The notes below the pieces were generated by a model. The model did not search any database, was not told the origin of the DNA, and saw only the letters and a list, made by a program, of their open reading frames with translations. Below, piece after piece: positions 36,239-45,332 of a stretch of DNA of 64,000 nt. Position numbers and translations under genes: made by a program. The stretch spans positions 5,982,001 to 6,046,000 of the forward strand of contig JACJDG010000003.1 in the NCBI GenBank assembly GCA_016432725.1. Reading direction: 5' to 3'. The DNA is from Streptomyces sp. DHE7-1 (GTDB taxonomy: Bacteria > Actinomycetota > Actinomycetes > Streptomycetales > Streptomycetaceae). Every line of letters begins with the position of its first letter. Position 1 is the first letter of the stretch.

Positions 36239-36568
36239 ATGGCCTACGTCATCGGACTGCCCTGCGTCGACGTCAAGGACCGCTCCTGCGTCGACGAGTG
36301 CCCCGTGGACTGCATCTACGAGGGCCGCCGCGCCCTGTACATCCATCCCGAGGAATGCGTGGACTGCGGCGCCTGCGAACCGGTCTGCCCCGTCGACGCC
36401 ATCTACTTCCAGGACGACATGCCCGAGGAGTGGGGCGACGACCACGCGGCGTCCAACGCCGCCTTCTTCGCCGGTCTCGGCTCGCCCGGCGGCGGCGGAG
36501 CCGTCGGCCCGCTGGACCACGACTCGCCGCTCGTCGGCGCGCTGCCGCAGGGGGTGCCGGCGGTATGA
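36239..36568 (+). CDS. FdxA-type 7Fe ferredoxin
   Basis: A 109-residue ferredoxin, MAYVIGLPCVDVKDRSCVDE, with CVDECPVDC in the N half and CVDCGACEPVCPVDAIYF in the second, the 3Fe-4S plus 4Fe-4S pattern of actinobacterial FdxA. GAGGAG lies 5 nt upstream and the stop overlaps the fabI ATG. Likely electron donor for the desaturase or for the di-iron N-oxygenase of the cluster; partner not determinable from sequence. Confidence 0.92.
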   Translation: MAYVIGLPCVDVKDRSCVDECPVDCIYEGRRALYIHPEECVDCGACEPVCPVDAIYFQDDMPEEWGDDHAASNAAFFAGLGSPGGGGAVGPLDHDSPLVGALPQGVPAV

Positions 36569-37332
36569 GCGGCGTCCTCGCGGGCAAGCGGATCCTGGTC
36601 ACCGGCGTCGTCACGGACGCCTCCATCGCCTTCCACGTGGCCCGGATCGCGCAGGAGGAGGGCGCCGAGGTCCTGCTGACCGGCTTCGGCAGGCTCTCCC
36701 TGATCGAGCGGTTCGCGGGCAAGCTGCCGAAACCCGCCCCCGTCATCGAACTGGACGTCACCGACCAGAGCCACCTGGACGGCCTCGCCGAGCGGATCGG
36801 CGAGCACACCGACTCCCTCGACGGCGTCGTGCACTCCATCGCCTACGGGCCCCAGGGCGCCTTCTCCTTCCTCGACGGCACCTGGGACGACGTGTCGACG
36901 GCCGTGCAGGTCTCGGCGTACTCCCTGAAGTCGCTGACCACGGCCTGCCTGCCGCTGCTTCAGCGGCGCGGCGGCTCGGTCGTCGGCCTCACCTTCGACG
37001 CGGCCGTCGCCTGGCCGCACTACGACTGGATGGGCGTCGCCAAGGCCGCCCTCGAGTCCACCAGCCGCTACCTCGCCCGGGACCTCGGCGACCGCGGCAT
37101 CCGCTGCAACCTCGTCGCCGCCGGGCCGCTGCGCTCCATGGCCGCCAAGTCCATCCCGGGCTTCGCGGACCTCGCCGACGTGTGGACCACCCGGCGCGCC
37201 CCCGCGGGCTGGGACCTCACCGACCCGGAGCCGGCCGCACGCGGTGTGGTCGCGCTGCTGTCGGACTTCTTCCCGCGCACCACGGGCGAGATCGTGCACG
37301 TGGACGGCGGCGTGCACATGATGGGCGCCTGA
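36565..37332 (+). CDS. fabI: Enoyl-ACP reductase FabI, cluster copy
   Basis: A 255-residue SDR starting MSGVLAGKRILVTGVVTDAS, with the FabI-specific GVVTDASIAFHVARIAQEEG nucleotide-binding segment. The catalytic Tyr-x6-Lys is YDWMGVAKA and the C terminus ends GEIVHVDGGVHMMGA, as in mycobacterial InhA. It reduces enoyl-ACP to acyl-ACP with NADH. Within the cluster it completes the dedicated fatty acid elongation set (KASIII, FabF, ACP). A second possibility is target duplication giving self-resistance. Coupled to the ferredoxin gene by an ATGA overlap. Confidence 0.92.
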   Translation: MSGVLAGKRILVTGVVTDASIAFHVARIAQEEGAEVLLTGFGRLSLIERFAGKLPKPAPVIELDVTDQSHLDGLAERIGEHTDSLDGVVHSIAYGPQGAFSFLDGTWDDVSTAVQVSAYSLKSLTTACLPLLQRRGGSVVGLTFDAAVAWPHYDWMGVAKAALESTSRYLARDLGDRGIRCNLVAAGPLRSMAAKSIPGFADLADVWTTRRAPAGWDLTDPEPAARGVVALLSDFFPRTTGEIVHVDGGVHMMGA

Positions 37333-37338
37333 ACCGCC

Positions 37339-37384
37339 GAAAGGGGCGGGAGCCGAGGACCGGTCCTCGGCTCCCGCCCCTTTC
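37339..37384. terminator. Bidirectional hairpin terminator between fabI and serS
   Basis: A perfect 46-bp palindrome: the arm starting GAAAGGGGCGGGAGCC at 37339 pairs over 23 bp with the arm ending at 37384, centred on ACCGGT. It sits between the convergent fabI and serS stops and can serve both transcripts. Confidence 0.85.
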
Positions 37385-37392
37385 GCGCGCGG

Positions 37393-38670
37393 TCACTCGG
37401 TGGCGCCGCCCGGCAGGATCCGCCGGAAGCCGGCGTACGGCACCAGCGCCTCGGGCAGGACCACGGAGCCGTCGTCCTGGACGCCCTGCTCCAGCAGCGC
37501 GGCCACCGTCCGCCCGATCGGCAGCGCCGAACCGTTCAGCGTGGCCGCCGGTGTCTTGCGGCCGTCGGCCCGCTTCACCCGGATGTCGGCGCGGCGGGCC
37601 TGGAAGGTGCCGCAGTCGGACACCGAGGAGATCTCCCGGAACGCGCCGCCACCGGGCAGCCACACCTCGATGTCGTACGTCATCCGGGCCGAGAAGCCCA
37701 TGTCGCCCGCGGGCAGCAGAACCGTGCGGAAGGACAGTTCCAGCCGGCGCAGGCACTCCTCGGCGTGCCCCACCATCAGTTCGAGCTGCTCCTGCGCCTG
37801 TTCCGGCGCGCAGATCCGTACCAGCTCCACCTTCTCGAACTGGTGCAGCCGCAGCACGCCCCGGGTGTCCCGGCCGTAGGCCCCGGCCTCCGCGCGGAAG
37901 CAGGGGGTGCGGGCGGTGAACGCGTACGGCAGCGTGCGCGCGTCCAGGAGCTGCCCGGCCACCAGGTTGGTCAGCGGCACCTCGGCGGTCGGGATCAGGA
38001 ACAGCTCCCGGTCCGCGACGCTGGTGCGGAACAGGTCCTCCTCGAACTTGGGCAGCTGCCCGGTGCCGGTCATGGTGTCCCGGTTGACCAGGAACGGCAC
38101 CGACTGCTCGGTGTAGCCGTGCTCCTGGGTGTGCAGGTCGAGGAAGAAGCCGCCGAGGGCCCGCTCCAGGCGTGCCCCGGCGCCGTGCGCGACGCTGAAC
38201 CGGGCACCGGACAGCCGCGCCGCGGCGGGGGAGTCGAGGATGCCGAGGGTCTCACCGATCTCCGCGTGGTGCCGGGCGCCATCCGCCGGCCGCGGGGCCG
38301 GTCCGCCGCGCCGTACCTCCACCGCCTCCTTCTCCGAGTCGCCGTCCGGTACGGCGTCCAGCGGCAGGTTGGGGATGCCGAGCAGCTGCTCGGTCAGACC
38401 GGCGGCGGCGGTCCGGGCGGTGGCCTCGGCCCGCTGCACCTCGGCCCGCAGCGCGCGGGCCGCCTCCTTCTCCGCCTCGGTGGGCGGGCCCGAACGGCGG
38501 GCCTTGGCGGTGCGGTTCAGTTCCGTGCGCAGCCGGGTCACCTCGGACTGCGCGGCCGAGCGGGCGCGCAGCGCGGTGCCGAGGGCGTCCAGGTCGAGGT
38601 CGTGGCGGCGGCGGGCCAGGCGCCGTACGGCGTCCTCGCCGGCCGCGATCAGCTCACTGGGATCGTGCAT
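37393..38670 (-). CDS. serS: Seryl-tRNA synthetase, cluster-associated
   Basis: A 425-residue class II SerRS: N-terminal coiled-coil arm for the tRNA variable region (about residues 10-110, e.g. LDALGTALRARSAAQSEVTR), then the catalytic core with RAEAGAYGRDTRGVLRLHQF (motif 2) and LNGSALPIGRTVAALLEQ (motif 3). It is full length. The N terminus (MHDPSELIAAGEDAVRRLAR) differs from the usual housekeeping SerRS start, and its location in the cluster parallels VlmL of valanimycin biosynthesis, which makes seryl-tRNA for VlmA. Its partner RNA could be ordinary tRNA-Ser or the tRNA-like gene at 31767. It overlaps the end of the permease gene by 17 bp. Confidence 0.93.
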   Translation of the reverse strand: MHDPSELIAAGEDAVRRLARRRHDLDLDALGTALRARSAAQSEVTRLRTELNRTAKARRSGPPTEAEKEAARALRAEVQRAEATARTAAAGLTEQLLGIPNLPLDAVPDGDSEKEAVEVRRGGPAPRPADGARHHAEIGETLGILDSPAAARLSGARFSVAHGAGARLERALGGFFLDLHTQEHGYTEQSVPFLVNRDTMTGTGQLPKFEEDLFRTSVADRELFLIPTAEVPLTNLVAGQLLDARTLPYAFTARTPCFRAEAGAYGRDTRGVLRLHQFEKVELVRICAPEQAQEQLELMVGHAEECLRRLELSFRTVLLPAGDMGFSARMTYDIEVWLPGGGAFREISSVSDCGTFQARRADIRVKRADGRKTPAATLNGSALPIGRTVAALLEQGVQDDGSVVLPEALVPYAGFRRILPGGATE

Positions 38671-40131
38671 GGCGGTCTCCTGACAGGGCGGGGGAGGGAG
38701 CCGGGACGGGTTCGGCGGTGTGCCGGGTGCCGAGCAGGCGGTAGCGCGCCGGGTGCGCCGTACGCAGCCGGGCCGCGTACAGCAGGCCGCCGGCGGCGAC
38801 CAGCGGCAGCAGCCAGGGCAGCGCGGCGATCACCGCCGAGGGGGAGCCGGTGAGCATGTCGAAGTTGCCGACCACCAGCCATACCGAGGCGGCCAGTCCG
38901 GCGAAGCCCAGCAGCGGGGCGACGGTCTCCCGCCACCAGTGCCCGGTGCCGGTGCGCACCCGCAGCCCGAGCACGGACAGGGCGGCCAGCGCCTGCAGGG
39001 CGACGATGCCCAGGGTGCCCAGACCGAGCATGCTGGTGGTCAGGTCGGCGTACGGGTCGAGGCCCGCGACGGCGAAGCCGGCCACGACCACCGCGGTCAG
39101 CGCGCTCTGCGCGAGGCTGGCCCGGTGCGGGGACCGGTACCGGGAGTGCTCGGCGGCCAGCGAGCCGGGCAGCAGGCCGTCCCCGGCGAGGACCTGGGCG
39201 TACCGTCCGGCGGCGCTGTGCAGGGCCAGCGTGGCCGCGAACAGGCTGGTGCACAGCAGGATCTGCAGGCCGGTGCTGCCCGCCTTGCCGAGGAAGTCGT
39301 CGCCGAGGACGAAGAACAGGTCGCCCATCTGCTTGCTCGCCACCTCGCGCACGTTGTCGCTGCCGACCGCGCCGACCGCCAGCCAGCTCGTGAGCGCGTA
39401 GAAGCCGGCGATCAGCGTGACGGCCACGTAGGTGGCGCGCGGCACGCTGCGCCGCGGGTCCTTCGCCTCCTTGCCGTACAGCGCCGCCGACTCGAAGCCG
39501 ATGAAGGAGACGAACGCGAACATCAGCGAGACGCCGACGCCGTGCCCGGCCGCGGTATGCGGGGAGAAGGAGGCCGTGGGCAGCGCGTGCAGGCCGTGGC
39601 GGGCGAGGATCGCCACGTCCAGCGCGGCCAGCACCCCGATCTCGCCGAGCATCAGCAGAGCCAGCACCCGGGCGCTGAGCGCGATCTCCCGGTAGCCGAG
39701 CACCGCCATCAGCACGAGCCCGACGGCCGCGCACCACTGCCAGGACACCGTCAGCCCGTGGGCCGCCAGCACGAGCTGGGTGAAGTAGCCGAGGGCGCCC
39801 GCGAGTCCGATGGTGGCGCAGTTGTAGGAGAGCAGGGCGACGTAGCCGGCGGCGACCGCGGGCGGCCGGCCGAGCCCGTCGGCGACGGAGGCGTAGAAGC
39901 CGCCGGAGCCGCCGGTGCGGCGGGCGCTGACCGCGTACCCCACCGAGAAGCACAGCAGGGTGACCCCGGCGAACAGGAAGGCCGCCGGTACGCCGGCCCG
40001 TCACCGAAGGCGAACGCGAGCGGAACGGTGCCGACCATCGCGGACAGCGGCGCGGCGGCGGCGACGATCAGGAAGAGGATGTGCCCGGTACCGAGCCGGC
40101 CGGACAGGGGCGGGGAACCACTGGAGGACAT
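38654..40131 (-). CDS. APC-family amino acid permease (frameshifted in this sequence)
   Basis: Starts MSSSGSPPLSGRLGTGHILF at 40131 and continues in another frame from GVPAAFLFAGVTLLCFSVGY; one missing base in the run at 39997-39999 explains the break. The repaired protein has about 492 residues with about 12 membrane segments and the APC helix-6 motif FVSFIGFESAALYGKEAKDP. Probable cytoplasmic membrane uptake or exchange of an amino acid. Its overlap with serS suggests serine supply to the pathway, which is inference. Confidence 0.82.
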
Positions 40132-40174
40132 GACGACTCCGAGGAAATCCGAGGAAAGGGGAGAGGGACGGGGA

Positions 40175-40208
40175 CAGCCGCCCGCCGAGACTTCTCGGCG
40201 GACGGCTG
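40175..40208 (-). terminator. Hairpin after the fabF operon
   Basis: CCGCCGAGA (40182-40190) pairs with TCTCGGCGG (40193-40201), and after one mismatch six more pairs extend the stem to 40175 and 40208. It lies in the 113-bp gap between the leftward fabF-type gene and the permease gene, so it may separate the long leftward operon from the permease-serS pair, or attenuate it. Confidence 0.6.
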
Positions 40209-40244
40209 CTGCGACGTGCCGGGCGGACCGGACCCGGCGGGCGT

Positions 40245-41465
40245 CTACGCGGGGGCGATCGCCAGGGCCGTGTTCTGCCCGCCGAACCCCAGCGAGTTGC
40301 TCAGTGCCAGGTCGATCGGCATCGACGTGACGGTCTGGGCCAGCTTGATCTCGATCCGCGGATCGGGCATGACCAGGTTGGCGACGGGCGGGATGACCTC
40401 GTGCTCGACGCTGAGCACGGCGAACGCGGCCTCGACCGCGCCGGCGGCGCCCAGCAGGTGACCGGTGACTCCCTTCGTGGACGTGACCAGCGGGTCGCCG
40501 CGCAGGGACCGCTGGATCATGCGGGCCTCCGACAGGTCGTTCAACGGGGTCGACGTGCCGTGGGCGTTGACGTGCTGCACGTCGTCCGGATCGGCTCCCG
40601 CGTCGGCGAGGGCCGCGCGCACCGCCGCCTCGATGCCGGCGCCGTCCGGGTGGGGCGACGTCATGTGGTGGGCGTCGGCGGTGGCGCCGTAGCCGATGAT
40701 CCGGCCGTGCACGTGGGCGCCCCGGGCCCGGGCGTCCGCGACCCGCTCCATCACGAGGATCCCGGCGCCCTCCCCGGCCACGAAGCCGTCCCGGTCGGCG
40801 TCGAACGGGCGGGACGCGGTCGCGGGGTCGTCGTGCCGCTTCGACAGCGCGCCCATCTGGGCGAACCCGGCCATGACCAGTGGGGTGATCATGGCCTCGC
40901 TGCCGCCCGCGAGGACGATGTCGCAGCGGCCGAGGGCGAGCAGGTCCCGGGCGGTCCCGATGGCGGTCGCGCCCGAGGCGCAGGCGGTGGCCACCACCAG
41001 GTTGGGTCCGGTCGCCCCGAACTCGATGGCCGTCTGACCGGCCAGCATGTTCGGGAGCTGCATGGGCAGCAGCAGCGGCGACACGCGGTCGGCGCCCTGC
41101 TCGCGCAGCACATGGTGCTGCTCCTCGACGGTGCCCGGCCCGCCGTCGGCGCAGCCCAGCACCACACCCACCCGCGCGCCGTCCCAGGTCTGCGGGTCCA
41201 GGCCCGCGTCGGCCACCGCCTCGTGCGCGGCGACCAGCGCGAACTGCACGAACCTGTCCAGACGATGGGCGCGCCGCGCGCTGAGCAGCGACTCGGGGTC
41301 GAAGCCGGGCACCCGGCAGGAGATCTGTACGGGGTTGTTCGCCAGTACCGGATCGAGGGCGGCGGCCGGCCTGCCGTCGCAGACCGCCGCCCAGCTCGGC
41401 CCGACCCCGATCCCACCCGGGGTGACCAGACCGAGTCCGGTGACGGCGATGTCCATGCCGGCCAT
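40245..41465 (-). CDS. 3-oxoacyl-ACP synthase II (FabF-type)
   Basis: A 406-residue thiolase-fold condensing enzyme, MAGMDIAVTGLGLVTPGGIG, with intact Cys-His-His: ATACASGATAIG, NAHGTSTPLND, and KGVTGHLLGAAGAVEAAF. It elongates acyl-ACP with malonyl-ACP. The start overlaps the ACP stop (TGATG), so KS and ACP are made together, giving a dedicated type II fatty acid or polyketide pair. Last gene of the leftward operon. Confidence 0.93.
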   Translation of the reverse strand: MAGMDIAVTGLGLVTPGGIGVGPSWAAVCDGRPAAALDPVLANNPVQISCRVPGFDPESLLSARRAHRLDRFVQFALVAAHEAVADAGLDPQTWDGARVGVVLGCADGGPGTVEEQHHVLREQGADRVSPLLLPMQLPNMLAGQTAIEFGATGPNLVVATACASGATAIGTARDLLALGRCDIVLAGGSEAMITPLVMAGFAQMGALSKRHDDPATASRPFDADRDGFVAGEGAGILVMERVADARARGAHVHGRIIGYGATADAHHMTSPHPDGAGIEAAVRAALADAGADPDDVQHVNAHGTSTPLNDLSEARMIQRSLRGDPLVTSTKGVTGHLLGAAGAVEAAFAVLSVEHEVIPPVANLVMPDPRIEIKLAQTVTSMPIDLALSNSLGFGGQNTALAIAPA

Positions 41466-41695
41466 CAGACCTTCGCGCTCCGCTCCTCCATGAGCCGGAC
41501 CATGTCGGCCACGGTCTCGGCCTCCAGGAGGTCGTCGTCGCTGATGTCCAGGTCCAGCTCGGACTTCAGCAGCAGCGACAGCTCCACCACGGCGAGCGAG
41601 TCCAGCTCGATGTCCTCGCGGGTGGCCTCCGGGGTGATCGCCTCGGGCGACACCTTGAGCTTGTTGGACAGGATTTCCTTGAGCTGCTCCAGCAT
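41465..41695 (-). CDS. Acyl carrier protein
   Basis: A 76-residue acidic four-helix ACP, MLEQLKEILSNKLKVSPEAI, with phosphopantetheine serine in IELDSLAVVELSLLL. Preceded by GAAAGGAA. It is likely the carrier for the dedicated KASIII/FabF/FabI set that builds the alkyl chain of the product. Confidence 0.93.
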   Translation of the reverse strand: MLEQLKEILSNKLKVSPEAITPEATREDIELDSLAVVELSLLLKSELDLDISDDDLLEAETVADMVRLMEERSAKV

Positions 41696-41764
41696 GTCCG
41701 TTCCTTTCGAAGGGCGTACGCACCCCGCGTACCGCTGAATTCGGTATGGGTTACTGACGGTCGG

Positions 41765-42772
41765 TCAGAAGGTCTGCAGCTCCGGCCAGACGACGGTGCC
41801 CGCGCCCCAGGCCAGCCCGCCGCCGAACGCGGTGAGCAGTACCCGGTGACCCGCGGCGAGCCGGCCCTCGGCGGTGGCCTCGGCCAGCAGCAGCGGAATC
41901 GAGGCGGCACCGGTGTTGCCGACCCGTTCGATGTTGCTCAACTGCTTGTCCTCGGGCAGCCCGAGGCGTTGGGCCACCGCTTCCAGGATCCTGGCGTTGG
42001 CCTGGTGCGCGGCGAACCGGTCGACGTCCTCGAGGCGCCAGCCGACGCGCTCGGCGGCCTCGGCGGAGACGGACGTCATCCGCTCCACCGCGTGCCGGTA
42101 GGTGTCCCGCCCGAGCATCTGGAAGTACCGGTCGGCCGGGTCGACCGGACGGTCCGTGGAGCGCTGCCGGGAGCCACCGGCCGGCACCTCGATCAGGTGG
42201 CTCAGCTCGCCGTCGCTGCCGAGCACCAGCGGGCCGATCGCGCCCGGCTCGTCCGCCGAGCCGGCCCGCAGCACCACGGCGCCCGCGCCGTCGGCGAAGA
42301 TCACCGCGGTGGTGCGGTCCTCGGGGTTGATGATCGTGGTGAAGGCGTCCGCGGCGATCAGCAGCACACTGTCCGCCACCCCGGCCGCGATGAGCCCGGC
42401 GGCCGAGGCCAGCCCGTACAGGAAGCCCGAGCAGACGGCCGCCACGTCGAAGGCGGGTACCTGTCCGAGCCCCAGCCGGGCCGCCACCTGCGGTGCGGTC
42501 GCCGGGCAGGGCTGGTCGGGGGTGGTGGTGGCCAGCACCACCGCCCCGACCTGCTCGTCGCCCGCCGACTTCAGCGCCCTCAGGCCCGCCTCCACCGCCA
42601 GGTCGCCGGTGGAGGTGCCCGGGGTGATGAAGCACCGCTCGGCGATCCCGGTGCGGGAGCGGATCCACGCGTCGGAGGTGTCGAGCCGTTGCGACAGGTC
42701 GTCGTTGGTCACCACGTTGGGCGGGACGTACGAGCCGATCCCCGTGATGACCGCGGCCCGCCCGGTGCTCAT
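41765..42772 (-). CDS. 3-oxoacyl-ACP synthase III (FabH-type)
   Basis: A 335-residue KASIII, MSTGRAAVITGIGSYVPPNV, with the full Cys-His-Asn set: DVAAVCSGFLYGLAS, FAAHQANARILEAVA and VGNTGAASIPLLLA. It primes chain building by condensing an acyl-CoA starter with malonyl-ACP. This copy is canonical, unlike the two KASIII-like proteins at 59-61 kb. The ATG overlaps the stop of the di-iron gene. Confidence 0.94.
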   Translation of the reverse strand: MSTGRAAVITGIGSYVPPNVVTNDDLSQRLDTSDAWIRSRTGIAERCFITPGTSTGDLAVEAGLRALKSAGDEQVGAVVLATTTPDQPCPATAPQVAARLGLGQVPAFDVAAVCSGFLYGLASAAGLIAAGVADSVLLIAADAFTTIINPEDRTTAVIFADGAGAVVLRAGSADEPGAIGPLVLGSDGELSHLIEVPAGGSRQRSTDRPVDPADRYFQMLGRDTYRHAVERMTSVSAEAAERVGWRLEDVDRFAAHQANARILEAVAQRLGLPEDKQLSNIERVGNTGAASIPLLLAEATAEGRLAAGHRVLLTAFGGGLAWGAGTVVWPELQTF

Positions 42773-43748
42773 GCGCCGGCCTCCGAGGCGAGGACCTCGA
42801 CGGGCAGGCCCATGTACTTCATGCGGACCTCGGCCATCTCGTCGGTCCACCGCTCGGCCATGTCGTAGCGCTGCTCGGCGGTGGTGTCGAGCAGCCGCAC
42901 GCCCGGCCAGACCTCGTAGTCGCCGATCTTGTCGGCGTGCTCGGACATGCCCTGCTGGAACAGCTCCTCGCGGTGGATGACGAACTCCCGGTCCGGGATC
43001 TCGTCCCACAGCTTCACGCCCGAGCGCAGGATCTCCAGCAGCCGCGGCTTGTACTCCGGGTGCGCGATCACGTGGTCGCGCAGGATGGTGCTGGCCACGG
43101 TGAGGTGGCGGATCTCGTCGATCGCGGTGCCCCGCGAGATCTCGCCGGTCGCCGGGGACAGCGGGGTCCACTTGCGCTCGCTCAGCTCGGCGGCCGGGCG
43201 AGCACACCCTCGATGATGATGGCGAACACCGCGACGCCACCGGGGAAGTCGGCCTGGTCGCGCACGATGTCCAGGGTGAAGTCCACGACCGGGTCCAGGA
43301 CCCGCTTGCGGTAGTCCCGGGCCATCTCCTCGATGTCCTTCAGCAGGGTGCCCGCCGGGATGCCCAGGTCCACCAGGTGCTGCCGGAAGACCCTGGCGTG
43401 CCGGGCCTCGTCGATGAGCTGGGTGGCGTAGAACTCCATCTCGGGGATGCCGGGCGCGATCGACACGTAGTGGCCGAGCAGCCGGGTGGCCAGCTCCTCC
43501 GCCAGCGCGCGGAAGCCGAACTCCAGCACCAGTGCCTCGCGCAGCGGGCCGGGCGCCTTCAGGAAGTCGGGCGTGATCGCGTTCTCGTGGTGGCCGGTCG
43601 CCCCGCGGTCGCGCAGGGTTCCCTGGGCCACCGAGGTGAACCAGTAGGCGAGGTCGCACTCCTCGGGACCGAGGGTGAGTTCCTTCGCGCCGTCGAGCAG
43701 ACCGGGCGCCTTGTCCCAGTCCGCCTCGGGGGCAACGGGTGCGGTCAT
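42769..43748 (-). CDS. Ferritin-like di-iron oxygenase, VlmB-like N-oxygenase candidate (frameshifted)
   Basis: Two frames joined by adding one base at the run 43196-43198 (EGVLA-P-AAELSERKW) give about 326 residues. The protein has a four-helix di-iron core with E...ExxH motifs: the first His motif is QLIDEARHARVFRQHLV, the second TAIDEIRHLTVASTIL. These are the ligands of AurF/CmlI-type and VlmB-like non-haem di-iron N-oxygenases. In valanimycin biosynthesis VlmB oxidises the hydrazine to the azoxy group. Position next to the flavin reductase and VlmO-like genes supports the same role. The start overlaps the flavin reductase stop. Confidence 0.85.
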
Positions 43749-44296
43749 GATGCGGCGGCCTCCTTCGCCGGGCGCAGGGAGCCGGCGAACAGCCCGCCGG
43801 CGTAGCTGAACAGCGGCAGACCCGGGTCGGCCGTGGCGCGTACGACATGGCCGAGCAGCAGCTCGCTGTCGCCCGCCGCGTGCGCCGAGTGGAAGCGGCA
43901 GACGTAGTGGGCGAGCGCGCCCGCGATCAGCGGGGCGTGCGCGTACCGGTCCGACGTCCAGGCCAGGCCCGCGAAGGCCGCGTCGCCGTCCGGACGGCCG
44001 CTGTCGGCGAACCGCCGTGCCACGTCGGCCTGGTCGCCGCCGAGCACGTTGATGGCGAACCGGCCCTCGGCCGCCGCCAGCCGGGCGAACGACGAGCCCG
44101 ACCGCAGCACCACGCCGACCAGCAGCGGCGAGCGCGAGACGAGGGTGACCGTGCTGGCGGTCGTGCCGTGCATACGGTCCTCGGGGCCGGTGGTCAGCAC
44201 CGACACCGGGGACGCCAGGTGGTACAGCGCCCGGCGGCGCTCGGCCGGGTCCTGGCGGACCGGCCGGGCGGCGCGTACATCGGTCGCGGTGCTCAT
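43745..44296 (-). CDS. Flavin reductase (FMN/FAD, two-component type; VlmR-like)
   Basis: A 183-residue flavin reductase domain protein, MSTATDVRAARPVRQDPAER, with GTTASTVTLVSRSPLLVGVV and SFARLAAAEGRFAINVLGGD, and the C-terminal DSELLLGHVVRATADPGLPL. It supplies reduced flavin, most probably to the acyl-CoA-dehydrogenase-like monooxygenase three genes upstream in the same operon, as VlmR does for VlmH. Overlaps of 4 bp or less at both ends show tight coupling. Confidence 0.92.
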   Translation of the reverse strand: MSTATDVRAARPVRQDPAERRRALYHLASPVSVLTTGPEDRMHGTTASTVTLVSRSPLLVGVVLRSGSSFARLAAAEGRFAINVLGGDQADVARRFADSGRPDGDAAFAGLAWTSDRYAHAPLIAGALAHYVCRFHSAHAAGDSELLLGHVVRATADPGLPLFSYAGGLFAGSLRPAKEAAAS

Positions 44297-44826
44297 CACA
44301 CGGCCTCCGTCTCCCGGACGACCGGCCGCGCGGGGACGTGGCCGACCGGCTCCGGGTCCATGGCGTGCCCGGCCGGCTTGGGGTGGGGCAGGCCCAGGTC
44401 GTCCAGCAGCCGCAGGTAGCCCTGCTGGCGCACCGGCTCGAAGGGCAGCGCGAAGGACTTCATGAAGTTGCCGAACAGGCCCCGGTCGCCGAACAGGTGG
44501 AACGGCAGCACCAGCAGCGCCCACTCCGGCTTGACCAGCCAGCACCACAGCGCGGCCACCGCGCCCTGCGTGATGAGGCTGTGCATGACGTTGTAGAGGA
44601 CGTAGTAGGCCTTGTGGATCGGCCGGCCACCGCTCTTCTTGAACGCGATGGCTCCGGGGATGTAGCCGATCAGGTCGATGTAGAGGAACAGTCCGATCGC
44701 CGGCAGCCAGCGGATGTCGCCGAAGTGGTAGACGATCATTCCGGTGGTGACGGCGAGGCCCACCAGGTACTCGGCGCGGTGCAGCGAGTACGTGCGTGGT
44801 GTCTCGAACGGGTTCGCCTGGTCCAT
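44296..44826 (-). CDS. Small integral membrane protein, VlmO-like
   Basis: A 176-residue protein with four or five hydrophobic segments: LVGLAVTTGMIVYHFGDIRW, LPAIGLFLYIDLIGYIPGAI, a helix around ALWCWLVKPEWALLVLPFHL. It contains several conserved-looking polar residues (Asp, His, Lys in HKAYYVLYNVMHSLI and HLFGDRGLFGNF). By size, topology and context, beside the VlmB- and VlmR-like genes, I call it the counterpart of VlmO, the membrane protein implicated in N-N bond formation from the O-seryl hydroxylamine in valanimycin biosynthesis. I cannot align it here, so the name is inference. Confidence 0.65.
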   Translation of the reverse strand: MDQANPFETPRTYSLHRAEYLVGLAVTTGMIVYHFGDIRWLPAIGLFLYIDLIGYIPGAIAFKKSGGRPIHKAYYVLYNVMHSLITQGAVAALWCWLVKPEWALLVLPFHLFGDRGLFGNFMKSFALPFEPVRQQGYLRLLDDLGLPHPKPAGHAMDPEPVGHVPARPVVRETEAV

Positions 44827-44847
44827 GGTCAGCTCCTCGCGCGGGTG

Positions 44848-45330
44848 CTAGGCGCCGACCGCGGCGGGTTCGGTGAGTTCTATGCCGCCCTGGATGCGCA
44901 CACCCGGGAACAGGCCGGTCAGCGCCCAGGCGACGGTCTCCTTGATGACCCGCTCGGCGATCGGGTCGAGGATGCCCTCCAGGCTCGGGATGCCGAAGTC
45001 GAAGTCGGCGTCGAAGCGCACGGTGACGTCGTCACCGGACTGCTGGACGGACCAGCACCCGGCGAACGAGTCGAAGTCGCCGTCGGACTGCTCGAAGCGG
45101 ATCTCGCCGCTCTCCGGCAGCACCGTGTCGTCCTCGGTCCAGCGCAGCAGGCCGCTGCGGAAGTGCAGCTCCCAGCTGGAGGAGGCCTTGGGGTCGGGGT
45201 AGGAGGCGTGCACGGTGGTCGCGTTGACGTGGGGCGCCAGGTCCGGGAAACGCTCCCAGCGCCGTACGGCGTGCAGGACCGTTTCGGCCTGCTCCGCGGG
45301 TATCAGGGCATCGAGTTCGACGTGCCGCAC
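44848..45330 (-). CDS. SRPBCC (START-like) family protein
   Basis: A 160-residue helix-grip protein from a GTG (RHVELDALIPAEQAETVLHA). RRWERFPDLAPHVNATTVHA is the typical first helix, followed by strands (SSWELHFRSGLLRWTEDDTV) and the long C-terminal helix (ILDPIAERVIKETVAWALTG). Such proteins bind hydrophobic ligands, act as cyclases/aromatases, or chaperone intermediates. In this operon it may hold the alkyl intermediate; no catalytic residues can be named. Confidence 0.82.
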   Translation of the reverse strand: MRHVELDALIPAEQAETVLHAVRRWERFPDLAPHVNATTVHASYPDPKASSSWELHFRSGLLRWTEDDTVLPESGEIRFEQSDGDFDSFAGCWSVQQSGDDVTVRFDADFDFGIPSLEGILDPIAERVIKETVAWALTGLFPGVRIQGGIELTEPAAVGA

Positions 45331-45332
45331 GA

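Noticed and set aside
38654..40004. A second large ORF in the permease region (another minus-strand frame)
   Set aside because: Its translation is Arg/Ala/Gly-rich with no membrane segments; the true permease spans two other frames joined by one base.
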